Assembly: GCA_964431685.1 (NCBI GenBank)
Contig: CAYSLA010000144.1
Span: 1 to 8,914, forward strand
Direction: 5' to 3'
Source: CAYSLA01 sp964431685
GTDB taxonomy: Bacteria; Armatimonadota; UBA5829
DNA: 8,914 bases
Of the stretch, positions 1 through 5,666 are shown piece by piece. Made by a program: the position numbers and the translations under genes. Positions within the stretch are counted from its first letter, which is position 1. Every line of letters starts with the position of its first letter. Below the pieces are notes generated by a model that worked only from the letters and a program-made list of their open reading frames with translations, ran no database searches and was not told the DNA's origin.

Positions 1-100
1 CGAAGCGCGGTCGCCAGTCCAGTATGCTTCGCGGACGCTTGTCCCGAAGCGCGGTCGCCAGTCCAGTATGCTTCGCGGACGCTTGTCCCGAAGCGCGGTT
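1..100. repeat. 44-bp tandem repeat, at least 2.2 copies, cut by window edge
   Basis: Positions 1-44 and 45-88 are identical, and a third copy begins at 89 and holds for about 11 bases before diverging. Each unit contains CGAAGC and GCTTCG as an inverted pair, plus GGAC-GCTT-GTCC, a small perfect hairpin, so the array can fold as RNA or DNA. It lies just beyond the 3' end of rsmI, and its full length is unknown because it starts at base 1. No convincing reading frame uses it. Confidence 0.9.
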
Positions 101-109
101 CTGCAGAGG

Positions 110-961
110 CTACTCCTGCGAGCTCTCTTTCAGTCGCAGCCACGAAGAATACACGACCCTCTTTGGCAGCTTGAACTCTATCATACACCGGCGGATGGCG
201 TCCCTCTCGCTCAACCCTTCGCGCACTAGCAGCAACAGCCGGTCGTTTAGTTCGTCGGGTTTGGTCTCAAGAGGCGCACTCTCGTTGGCTGAGGCGCCGT
301 GAACCACAATCACGATCTCCCCCCGCACCTGACCGGGGCTGTAACGCTCGATAGCCTCAGAAACCGTTCCCCTGAAGTGCTCTTCATGGAGTTTCGTGGT
401 TTCGCGAACGATAACGACCTTCCGGTCGCCGAGCTCTTTGCGCATTGACTCGAGGGTCTTGACAAGCCTCGACGGGGCCTCGTAGAAGACCAGTGTCCTG
501 GTGTCACGGCTTAGAGATGCGAAGAACGCGAGCCTTTCGCCAAGCTTCCGCGGAGGAAACCCGTCAAACGCGAAATGTGATGTGCCAAATCCGGATACCA
601 CAAGAGCTGCGATCGCAGCCGTCGGTCCTGGCACCGGCTCCAGCGTCACTTTCTCTGCGATACACATGGCAATCAGCTCGTGGCCGGGGTCGGATATGCC
701 CGGAGTCCCGGCGTCGGAAACCAGAGCAACACTCTTGCCCGACTGCAACAGCTCCAGTATCTCCTCCGCACGACGCCCAGTGCTGTGCTGATGATAGGCT
801 ATCATTGGAGTATGAATGTCAAAGTGGCTCAGCAGCTTGCGGGTCACTCTTGTGTCTTCAGCAGCAATAGCATCGGACTCGCGAAGAACACGCAGCGCCC
901 TAAGAGTTATATCCTCCAGGTTGCCTATGGGCGTGGAAACTATCCTCAAAACTCCCGTCAT
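110..961 (-). CDS. rsmI: 16S rRNA (cytidine-1402 2'-O)-methyltransferase RsmI
   Basis: RsmI is the SAM-dependent enzyme that 2'-O-methylates C1402 in the decoding centre of 16S rRNA, acting in the cytoplasm on the small subunit. The 283-residue product has the family signatures in order: STPIGNLEDIT (9-19), AAEDTRVTRKLL (33-44), the SAM-site motif VSDAGTPGISDPG (81-93), PGPTAA (111-116), DGFPPRK (133-139), FYEAPSRL (159-166) and RETTKLHEE (186-194), then a small C-terminal helical domain. The length is normal. I prefer the ATG at 961, which opens directly onto the conserved strand. An in-frame TTG at 976 would add five residues and has no better ribosome-binding site. It is the last gene of the leftward block, 108 bp after the isomerase gene, with a perfect hairpin between them. 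Confidence 0.95.
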   Translation of the reverse strand: MTGVLRIVSTPIGNLEDITLRALRVLRESDAIAAEDTRVTRKLLSHFDIHTPMIAYHQHSTGRRAEEILELLQSGKSVALVSDAGTPGISDPGHELIAMCIAEKVTLEPVPGPTAAIAALVVSGFGTSHFAFDGFPPRKLGERLAFFASLSRDTRTLVFYEAPSRLVKTLESMRKELGDRKVVIVRETTKLHEEHFRGTVSEAIERYSPGQVRGEIVIVVHGASANESAPLETKPDELNDRLLLLVREGLSERDAIRRCMIEFKLPKRVVYSSWLRLKESSQE

Positions 962-998
962 CGCCAGTCCAACCAATCACATTGCAGATATGACATTC

Positions 999-1022
999 GG
1001 GGGCGGGATTCGACCCGCCCCC
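999..1022. other. Perfect 9-bp GC hairpin between the isomerase gene and rsmI
   Basis: GGGGGCGGG (999-1007) pairs perfectly with 1014-1022 around a six-base loop, ATTCGA. No T-run follows on either strand, so it is not a classical intrinsic terminator. It may slow or trim the transcript between the two minus-strand genes, or be one copy of a dispersed palindrome. On the minus strand, GGGTCGAATCCC resembles a tRNA T-arm with one loop base missing, but no other tRNA parts surround it. Confidence 0.6.
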
Positions 1023-1069
1023 TCAGAAAACACGCTCGTTTATGCTAGCAGACCAAACTGCGATCTGCG

Positions 1070-2668
1070 TTACTCACCGCTGCGTGAAGGCTCAGGTCCG
1101 GAAGGACGTCCGCCGGACGCCGGGGCATTCTGGTTCAGTTTCTCCCAGGCCTCTTTCTTAATCTGGTATTCCTTCAGCCACTCCTCTTCCTTTGCGACCA
1201 GGTCTCCTCTACCCAGCTCCTTGAACTTTGCCAACAACTGGGTGTGCGTGTCTGGATCGTTGATGGCAACCTCGCTGGCCTCGATATACTGGCCAATAGC
1301 CTTCTCCGTTTCCTTGTTCTTAAGGAGGAGATCAGCTAGCAGTATCCTCAAGTCTGCACCCTCGACAACAGCGTTGTCGCCCTCAAGCATCGGGTAGAGT
1401 ACCGCTATAGCCTCTTTGGTCTTGCCAGTCATCGCGAGAACCTGGGCAAGTTTCGCCTGTACGAAGTGATTGTCCGGCGTCAGGCGAGCGGCATTCTGCA
1501 ATGCATCGACGGCCTTCTTTATCTTCGACTCAGCCTCAGCCTGCGTCCTGGATTTCTGCGCCTCACCGAGCAGCCAATAACCGAGCATCTCAGGATTCTT
1601 GATCTCTACTTTGGCAACCTTGGCGATTTCGGCCTGAATCTTCATCCCTTCCTGCATTTCGCGGAACTGACGGATTGCGTCCCGGCGGGTCTTCATATCC
1701 TTCTCCGCCAGTTTCTCAGGAGTCTTGTCGACAACTGAGTCCAGCTTCACTATGTAGATGGCGTTGTCGGTAACCAGATCTCTGACGGCGGAAGGTTTCA
1801 TTGAAGCGAGCAGGTCGCCCATCTCAGGAGGGAACGCGAACTGTGCATCGAAGCTGTACTCCGCTGCACCGCCCTGTGACTTGTCAGGAGACTGTGAATG
1901 CTCGGCGACGAGTTTTGCGAAGTCAGCGCCGGCTCCAGCCTCCTGCAGGATCTTCTGAACCTTGGTCTTGAGCTGCTCTTCCGGAACGTTGCCCTTCTGC
2001 AACACAATCATCCGGATCTTGTAAGACTTATAGCTGTTGCGAACATCGGCCTCCGTGACGGAAGCTACTTTCTTCTTGACGTATTCCTGGATACCCTTGA
2101 CAGCCAGTTGAGAGCGAACCTGGTCTTCGGGAATCTGCTGCCGCGCACGTTCTTCCTGGTCGGCAACGCTTGTGTTGACTGAGCTTAGTTCCTTCTTGTA
2201 CTTCTTGTCCTTGCGCGGATCCAGCTTCTCCTGTTCCTTGGACAGTTCGCCCAGGATAGCCTTGCGGTTCTCTTTCAGTCGTTCAACAACAAACTTGTCA
2301 ATCTCTGCTCGAACGGCTTTCTCACTCACGTCTATTCCAAGCTTGCTGGCATACTGCAATACCTGCTTACCTTCGATCAGTTGCAGCAGCAGCATCGCGC
2401 GGACGTCCGCATACCTCAGGGGCGACATCGGGCCGCTTCTCTTGGCGTTCTCAACCGCCGATTCCCACAGGACTTCAAACTCCTGCTGTGTGATCTCCGC
2501 GTCGCCGACGGTGGCGAGCACAGCCTCGCCGCCCGTCTTTCGGCCCCCACCCACGTTTGGGGCTACACCAAACTGATAGACCGCGCCAACGATGAATATC
2601 GCGGCGATAACAAACAGCAGAGCCTTCATGTAGTGTCCGAAGGCCGTTCTCATCTGATAAAGTCCCAT
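1070..2668 (-). CDS. Membrane-anchored PpiC-type peptidyl-prolyl cis-trans isomerase with TPR-like tail
   Basis: A probable extracytoplasmic foldase that catalyses proline isomerisation and assists secreted protein folding, related to SurA/PpiD/PrsA. The 532-residue product has an N-terminal signal anchor (hydrophobic 15-34), a SurA_N-like helical region (about 50-200) with a Lys/Glu-rich insert (130-180), a parvulin domain (about 213-312) with RMIVL, DFAKLVAEHSQSP, GGAAEYSF and DNAIYIVKLD, then a helical TPR-like region (about 360-485) and a Gly/Pro/Ser end. The ATG at 2668 has a strong GGAGGTAA site seven bases upstream, which settles the start. It lies 57 bp after pilT on the same strand and is probably co-transcribed. 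The single N-terminal anchor suggests it faces outward, tethered to the membrane. The parvulin assignment is firm; the substrate is unknown, although pilus subunits are a reasonable guess from context. Confidence 0.88.
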   Translation of the reverse strand: MGLYQMRTAFGHYMKALLFVIAAIFIVGAVYQFGVAPNVGGGRKTGGEAVLATVGDAEITQQEFEVLWESAVENAKRSGPMSPLRYADVRAMLLLQLIEGKQVLQYASKLGIDVSEKAVRAEIDKFVVERLKENRKAILGELSKEQEKLDPRKDKKYKKELSSVNTSVADQEERARQQIPEDQVRSQLAVKGIQEYVKKKVASVTEADVRNSYKSYKIRMIVLQKGNVPEEQLKTKVQKILQEAGAGADFAKLVAEHSQSPDKSQGGAAEYSFDAQFAFPPEMGDLLASMKPSAVRDLVTDNAIYIVKLDSVVDKTPEKLAEKDMKTRRDAIRQFREMQEGMKIQAEIAKVAKVEIKNPEMLGYWLLGEAQKSRTQAEAESKIKKAVDALQNAARLTPDNHFVQAKLAQVLAMTGKTKEAIAVLYPMLEGDNAVVEGADLRILLADLLLKNKETEKAIGQYIEASEVAINDPDTHTQLLAKFKELGRGDLVAKEEEWLKEYQIKKEAWEKLNQNAPASGGRPSGPEPSRSGE

Positions 2669-2675
2669 TAGGTAC

Positions 2676-2683
2676 TTACCTCC
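2676..2683 (-). promoter_or_regulatory. Strong Shine-Dalgarno site of the isomerase gene
   Basis: On the minus strand this reads GGAGGTAA, a near-complete match to the 16S 3' end. It sits seven bases before the ATG at 2668 and fixes the start of the isomerase, despite another in-frame ATG five codons further in. Confidence 0.75.
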
Positions 2684-2725
2684 ATTGATAGCTCGAAGTT
2701 CAACAAGATTGTGGCGCCATCATAA

Positions 2726-3796
2726 CTAGTGCGTTCTGCGCATCATTTGCCTTAGCTCGGTCTCGTTTCCCGCGTTGGCCAGAGCCTCTTCCTGCGAGAT
2801 TATGCCGGCCTTGTAGAAACGATCAAGACACTGGTTCATTGTCTGCATTCCCCAGAAGTCACCTTCCTGTATGGCCTGATAGATCTGTCCGGATCGCCCT
2901 TCCTCTAGAAGCTTCTGGATCGTCGGGTTGGCGACCATAATCTCCACTGCCGCGACCCGTCCGGCCTTGTCGCTCCTCGGAATAAGCTTCTGAGATACTA
3001 TTCCCTTAAGTGACACCGACATTCGCATACATATTATCGGCTTGTCGTGCGGCGGGAACATGTTCACGATTCTGTCCAGCGTTTCCGCGGCGCTGCTGGT
3101 GTGAACCGTCGAGTAGACCAGATGACCGGTCTCCGCCGCTGCGAGCGCTACATTCATTGTCTCCACGTCTCTCATCTCACCGACCAGAATCACGTCCGGG
3201 CTCTGCCTGAGAACGTATTTGAGCGCATCCGTGAATGAGTCCGTATCGATGCCTATCTCCCGCTGGTTGATTATCGCCTTTCGGTCCGGATGAACAAACT
3301 CGATTGGGTCCTCTATCGTGACTATGTTGTCTCGCCGCTTGCCGTTGATTTCGTGAATCATAGCGGCCAAGGTGGTGGACTTGCCGCAGCCTGTGGGACC
3401 GGTTACCAGCACCAATCCTTGCCGCTGTTCCGTAAACCCTCGTATTGCCTCAGGCATAGCCAAATCATCAAGTGTGTATATGTCCAGAGGAATGATCCTG
3501 AGAACCATGCCCATCGTGCCGCGCTGCTGGTATATATTGACTCTGAATCTCGCCAGCCCGTCAATCTGAAAGGCAAGATCCAGCTCGTGCCTGCGCTCAA
3601 ATCTTCCGATCTGATCGTGCGACATTATGCCATAGGCCACTTCCTGCACTTCCTCAGCAGTGAGCGGCGCGTGCTCGCCAAGAGTATTGATCTTGCCGTG
3701 CAGCCGCATCATCGGCTGCGAGCCTGCCTTGAGGAAGATGTCCGAGGCTCTTACTTTCGCCGCCACCTCAGCCAACTCGCGAATGTTTACGCTCAT
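2726..3796 (-). CDS. pilT: Type IV pilus retraction ATPase PilT
   Basis: PilT is the hexameric cytoplasmic ATPase that depolymerises type IV pili, driving twitching motility and DNA uptake. The 356-residue product has the N-terminal PAS-like domain (1-110, with RASDIFLKAG and RLHGKI), Walker A GPTGCGKST (133-141), the Asp box TIEDPIEF (160-167), Walker B VILVGEMRD (202-210) and the His box STVHT (229-233). The C-terminal stretch GQIYQAIQEGDFWGMQTM (303-320) is typical of PilT rather than the extension ATPase PilB. I choose the ATG at 3796, which has GGGAGAG eight bases upstream. An upstream in-frame start at 3871 would add 25 non-conserved residues. Its ATG overlaps the stop of the preceding membrane-protein gene (ATGA), implying coupled translation. 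No pilin, platform or PilB gene is in view. Confidence 0.94.
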   Translation of the reverse strand: MSVNIRELAEVAAKVRASDIFLKAGSQPMMRLHGKINTLGEHAPLTAEEVQEVAYGIMSHDQIGRFERRHELDLAFQIDGLARFRVNIYQQRGTMGMVLRIIPLDIYTLDDLAMPEAIRGFTEQRQGLVLVTGPTGCGKSTTLAAMIHEINGKRRDNIVTIEDPIEFVHPDRKAIINQREIGIDTDSFTDALKYVLRQSPDVILVGEMRDVETMNVALAAAETGHLVYSTVHTSSAAETLDRIVNMFPPHDKPIICMRMSVSLKGIVSQKLIPRSDKAGRVAAVEIMVANPTIQKLLEEGRSGQIYQAIQEGDFWGMQTMNQCLDRFYKAGIISQEEALANAGNETELRQMMRRTH

Positions 3797-4524
3797 CTGT
3801 GGTTCTCTCCCGAAACGTCCCGGTGTGATTTTGAATACAGAGCAGCAATGCAGTATGCGATTATCCCACAAAGCACCGCCAAAATTACAATCAGCCCCGT
3901 CTTTGTATCACTTCTCTTCTTCTCCACTGCTTCCGGCTTCTTGGGGGGAGTTAGCGGCAGGTCGAGCCGCTCGAAGTCCTGACGCTTGACGGTAACGAGA
4001 TATGTCGCGGGACTCTGGTAGCTCACCGTCACGTACTTGTTATCGTAGTCCCGCAATCCGCGAAAGTCAACTGATTCGCGAAGGAAGTAGGTCACTTGAA
4101 TGGTCTTGTAGCGTTTCAGGGCAAGTATGAACGGCTCCAGCGGATACAGGCCGACGGATTGCGACACGATTTGATCTGTTTGAAATGAAACACTGGTCGA
4201 GGCCTGGGAATCCGGGACATTGGTGTCCTCTGTGCTAATCTGGGCTTCGCGCACCGTCCAGCGGGCAGTATCGATCAGGCTCTGTACGTCTTTGCGGACC
4301 TGCTGATCGGTCACTTTGTCGGAGTAGTTGATTGAGACAGTGTCCCTGTAGCCGAACCCGCTTTGGACGAGCACGACGACATCAGGACGCTCAGAGTTGC
4401 CCTGCTGATCAGAAGAGGCTGGCAAAACCGCGAGTAGTAAGGCCCAGACAAGGGCACCGCGCCCCGTGCCGATGCGCAGGCGCAGTATGAAGCAGATCAA
4501 TGAAGGGAAACTAGAATGAATCAC
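3793..4524 (-). CDS. Unrecognised secreted/type-I membrane protein, coupled to pilT
   Basis: I do not recognise the family. Taking the GTG at 4524 as start, the product is 243 residues. It has a basic N-terminus and a hydrophobic core ALVWALLLAVLP (24-35) followed by PASSDQQ, which look like a signal peptide. A soluble domain follows (about 47-190), rich in strand-like Thr/Val/Tyr stretches and without cysteines, then a Pro/Lys linker (about 189-207), one strong membrane segment (about 210-229) and a short basic tail. Predicted topology is a large outside domain with a short cytoplasmic end. The start is uncertain: GTG 4524 has only a weak GGACGG-like site, while TTG 4500 (235 residues) begins closer to the signal peptide but has no site. 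The open frame continues upstream through the tRNA gene, which cannot be coding. The stop overlaps the pilT start by four bases, so a pilus-linked role is an inference from coupling only. Confidence 0.72.
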   Translation of the reverse strand: MIHSSFPSLICFILRLRIGTGRGALVWALLLAVLPASSDQQGNSERPDVVVLVQSGFGYRDTVSINYSDKVTDQQVRKDVQSLIDTARWTVREAQISTEDTNVPDSQASTSVSFQTDQIVSQSVGLYPLEPFILALKRYKTIQVTYFLRESVDFRGLRDYDNKYVTVSYQSPATYLVTVKRQDFERLDLPLTPPKKPEAVEKKRSDTKTGLIVILAVLCGIIAYCIAALYSKSHRDVSGENHR

Positions 4525-4558
4525 AAGGGCCGTCCGACGCGGAAACAGATGAAAGAGG

Positions 4559-4634
4559 TGGTGGAGCTGAGGGGACTCGAACCCCTGACGTCCACACTGC
4601 CAGTGTGGTGTTCTCCCAGCTGAACTACAGCCCC
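4559..4634 (-). tRNA. tRNA-Ala, anticodon GGC
   Basis: The 76-nt minus-strand sequence folds as a full cloverleaf: acceptor GGGGCTG/CAGCTCC (one G-T pair), D stem GTTC/GAAC, anticodon stem CCACA/TGTGG with loop CTGGCAG, a five-base variable loop, and T stem AGGGG/CCCCT with loop TTCGAGT. The anticodon GGC reads Ala GCC (and GCU by wobble). The discriminator is A and the 3' CCA is encoded. A promoter lies about 10 nt upstream. No terminator is visible downstream before the membrane-protein gene. Confidence 0.97.
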
Positions 4635-4650
4635 ACGCCATTTCACCGAT

Positions 4651-4680
4651 ATTATACCATACTCGGCCCAAAGCCTTCAA
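4651..4680 (-). promoter_or_regulatory. Sigma-70 type promoter for tRNA-Ala and the leftward block
   Basis: On the minus strand: -35 TTGAAG (4675-4680), an 18-base spacer, then -10 TATAAT (4651-4656) preceded by TGG, an extended -10. The predicted start point is near 4644, giving a leader of about 10 nt before the tRNA 5' end. No other comparably good promoter was seen by eye for the genes down to rsmI. Confidence 0.8.
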
Positions 4681-4901
4681 CACGTTCAAGTGCATTCAGG
4701 CCAGCAACTGACACATAGTATATCAGCAAAGGTCGCCCAGGTCAAGAGCCTGCGTGTGTCGGTAGCGTCAAGCCTTGTGTGTAAATTGCTTTTGGAGGCA
4801 CATCATCTGCCTGTGCGCGCCCAGACGGTAACCGAATGCTCGAGCTATCACTGCCGGTTCGAGACATTGCGGGCTTGTTTCCGCACTGCGGGAAGTGCGT
4901 G
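4681..4901. other. Non-coding region between the divergent promoters
   Basis: About 220 bases lie between the two -35 elements. I see no gene with a believable ribosome-binding site or recognisable product here. The only structure noted is a 6-bp inverted repeat, CGCACT (4882-4887) and AGTGCG (4894-4899), ending two bases before the -35 of the rpsF promoter. It could be an operator. An overlapping alternative pairing, TGCGG (4868-4872) with CCGCA (4881-4885), also exists. Confidence 0.5.
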
Positions 4902-4930
4902 TTGAAATCTCTTGCATTAGGTGGTATAAT
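4902..4930 (+). promoter_or_regulatory. Strong sigma-70 type promoter of the rpsF operon
   Basis: TTGAAA (4902-4907), a 17-base spacer and a perfect TATAAT (4925-4930), with TGG before the -10 (extended -10). The expected start is near 4936-4938, so the transcript would begin almost exactly at the base of a hairpin. This fits strong constitutive transcription of ribosomal protein genes. Confidence 0.88.
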
Positions 4931-4935
4931 ACGTC

Positions 4936-5010
4936 GTGCCCTGATGCAAAGGGCACTAACACTCTCTGTTCCGACCTTGAGCGGAACCGACAATGACCGA
5001 GGGGAGGTAA
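4936..5010 (+). promoter_or_regulatory. Structured rpsF 5' leader, candidate S6:S18 autoregulatory site
   Basis: Hairpin 1 is GTGCCCT (4936-4942)/AGGGCAC (4950-4956), at the predicted 5' end of the mRNA. Hairpin 2 is GTTCCG (4968-4973)/CGGAAC (4982-4987). A further helix could form between CTCTCT (4962-4967) and GGGGAG (5001-5006), with two G-U pairs, burying the Shine-Dalgarno site and leaving an unpaired 3'-side segment (4988-5000) that contains CCG (4997-4999). In several bacteria the S6:S18 complex represses its own operon by binding an rpsF leader with a bulged CCG. The layout here is similar, but I cannot align it to the published motif. Confidence 0.4.
5001..5007 (+). promoter_or_regulatory. 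Shine-Dalgarno site that points to an ACG start for rpsF
   Basis: GGGGAGG, containing the full GGAGG core (5003-5007), lies eight bases before ACG at 5016. No ATG, GTG or TTG lies in frame within normal distance downstream. The site may be masked by pairing with 4962-4967. Confidence 0.65.
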
Positions 5011-5015
5011 GCACC

Positions 5016-5585
5016 ACGAAACGAACTTACGAGATTCTCTACATTACTGACGCTTCCTACACGAACGAGGAAGTACAGGCAGTTATCGACAAGTATTCTG
5101 CCATCATCACCGACACCGGAGGCGAGCTTATCGCACACGGCAGGTGGGACAAGCGGAGACTTGCCTACGAAGTCAAGGGACACCGCGAGGGTATCTATAT
5201 CCTTACGTACTTCTCTGCTGAGTCTTCCACGCCCAAGGAGCTAGACCGCGTCTTCCGTATATCAGACGATGTGTTCAGACACATTATTCTGCAGATCGAA
5301 GACAGCCAGATAGATACCTCGCGTTTGGATAGACCGTTCGCTGAGGAAGCCGAGCCGGAGCCTGCGGCGACTGAGTCCGACGAGGCTGCTGCAGCAGAGG
5401 CAGCCACCGAAGATACTGCAGAACCTGCATCGGAACCTGAGCCAGAGACGGAATCAGCAGCGACTGATGATGCCCCGGCGGAGACTGAAGCGCCGGCCGA
5501 GACTGTGACCCCGGATGAACCCGAGGCCGCAGATCAGCAGGAAGCTACTGCTGAGGCTCCTGTCGAAGATGATAAGCAGGGATAG
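5016..5585 (+). CDS. rpsF: 30S ribosomal protein S6 with long acidic C-terminal tail (probable ACG start)
   Basis: S6 binds 16S rRNA with S18 in the platform of the small subunit. From codon ACG 5016 the product has 189 residues. The S6 fold spans about 4-100: RTYEILYI (3-10), GGELIAHGRWDKRRLAYEVKG (35-55), YILTYFSAE (61-69), ELDRVFRISDDVFRHIIL (75-92). Residues 109-189 form a low-complexity tail of Glu, Asp, Ala, Pro and Thr with about 29 acidic residues and a single lysine, far longer than the usual short end. The start is the problem: the strong Shine-Dalgarno at 5001-5007 points to ACG, which gives the typical opening (M)KRTYEILYI. Alternatives are the ATG at 4944 (24 extra residues, within about 8 nt of the predicted transcript start) or TTG at 4977; neither has a binding site. 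The ATG at 4836 lies upstream of the promoter. First gene of rpsF-ssb-rpsR. Confidence 0.9.
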   Translation, partial: TKRTYEILYITDASYTNEEVQAVIDKYSAIITDTGGELIAHGRWDKRRLAYEVKGHREGIYILTYFSAESSTPKELDRVFRISDDVFRHIILQIEDSQIDTSRLDRPFAEEAEPEPAATESDEAAAAEAATEDTAEPASEPEPETESAATDDAPAETEAPAETVTPDEPEAADQQEATAEAPVEDDKQG

Positions 5586-5589
5586 TCGC

Positions 5590-5609
5590 GCCGATCAGAA
5601 CTGATTGGC
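5590..5609 (+). other. Intra-operon hairpin between rpsF and ssb
   Basis: An 8-bp stem, GCCGATCA (5590-5597) with TGATTGGC (5602-5609) and one G-T pair, closes the tetraloop GAAC five bases after the rpsF stop. No T-run follows, so it is more likely an mRNA-stabilising or processing element than a terminator. Confidence 0.5.
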
Positions 5610-5652
5610 ACATTATCGTTGACTTGGCCCGCAGCGATCTGAGGCCCGGTCG

Positions 5653-5657
5653 GGAGG
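5653..5657 (+). promoter_or_regulatory. Shine-Dalgarno site deciding the ssb start
   Basis: GGAGG lies nine bases before GTG at 5667 but only three before the in-frame TTG at 5661. The spacing favours GTG, which also gives the standard SSB opening MIN. Confidence 0.75.
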
Positions 5658-5666
5658 ATATTGATC

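Noticed and set aside
1..100. CRISPR array
   Set aside because: The copies are directly adjacent with no variable spacers, and no cas genes are present.
24..302. Plus-strand open frame across the tandem repeat and the rsmI 3' end
   Set aside because: It is antisense to rsmI, uses the repeat as coding sequence, and has no binding site or family likeness.
961..971. TCGCCAGTCCA at 961-971 also present in the 44-bp repeat units
   Set aside because: An 11-base match is expected by chance often enough in a window of this size; the flanks do not match.
998..1023. tRNA fragment or attachment site
   Set aside because: Only a T-arm-like stem with a six-base loop is present; no D arm, anticodon arm, acceptor 5' strand or integrase is nearby.
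4525..4695. Upstream extension of the membrane-protein frame
   Set aside because: The frame runs through the tRNA-Ala gene and its promoter, so it is chance openness.
4836..5015. Longer rpsF frame starting at ATG 4836
   Set aside because: This start lies upstream of the -35 of the rpsF promoter and the extra residues look nothing like S6; the transcript would not contain it.
5619..5650. TTGACT resembling a -35 element between rpsF and ssb
   Set aside because: No -10 like sequence at 16-18 bases downstream; the region there is GC-rich.
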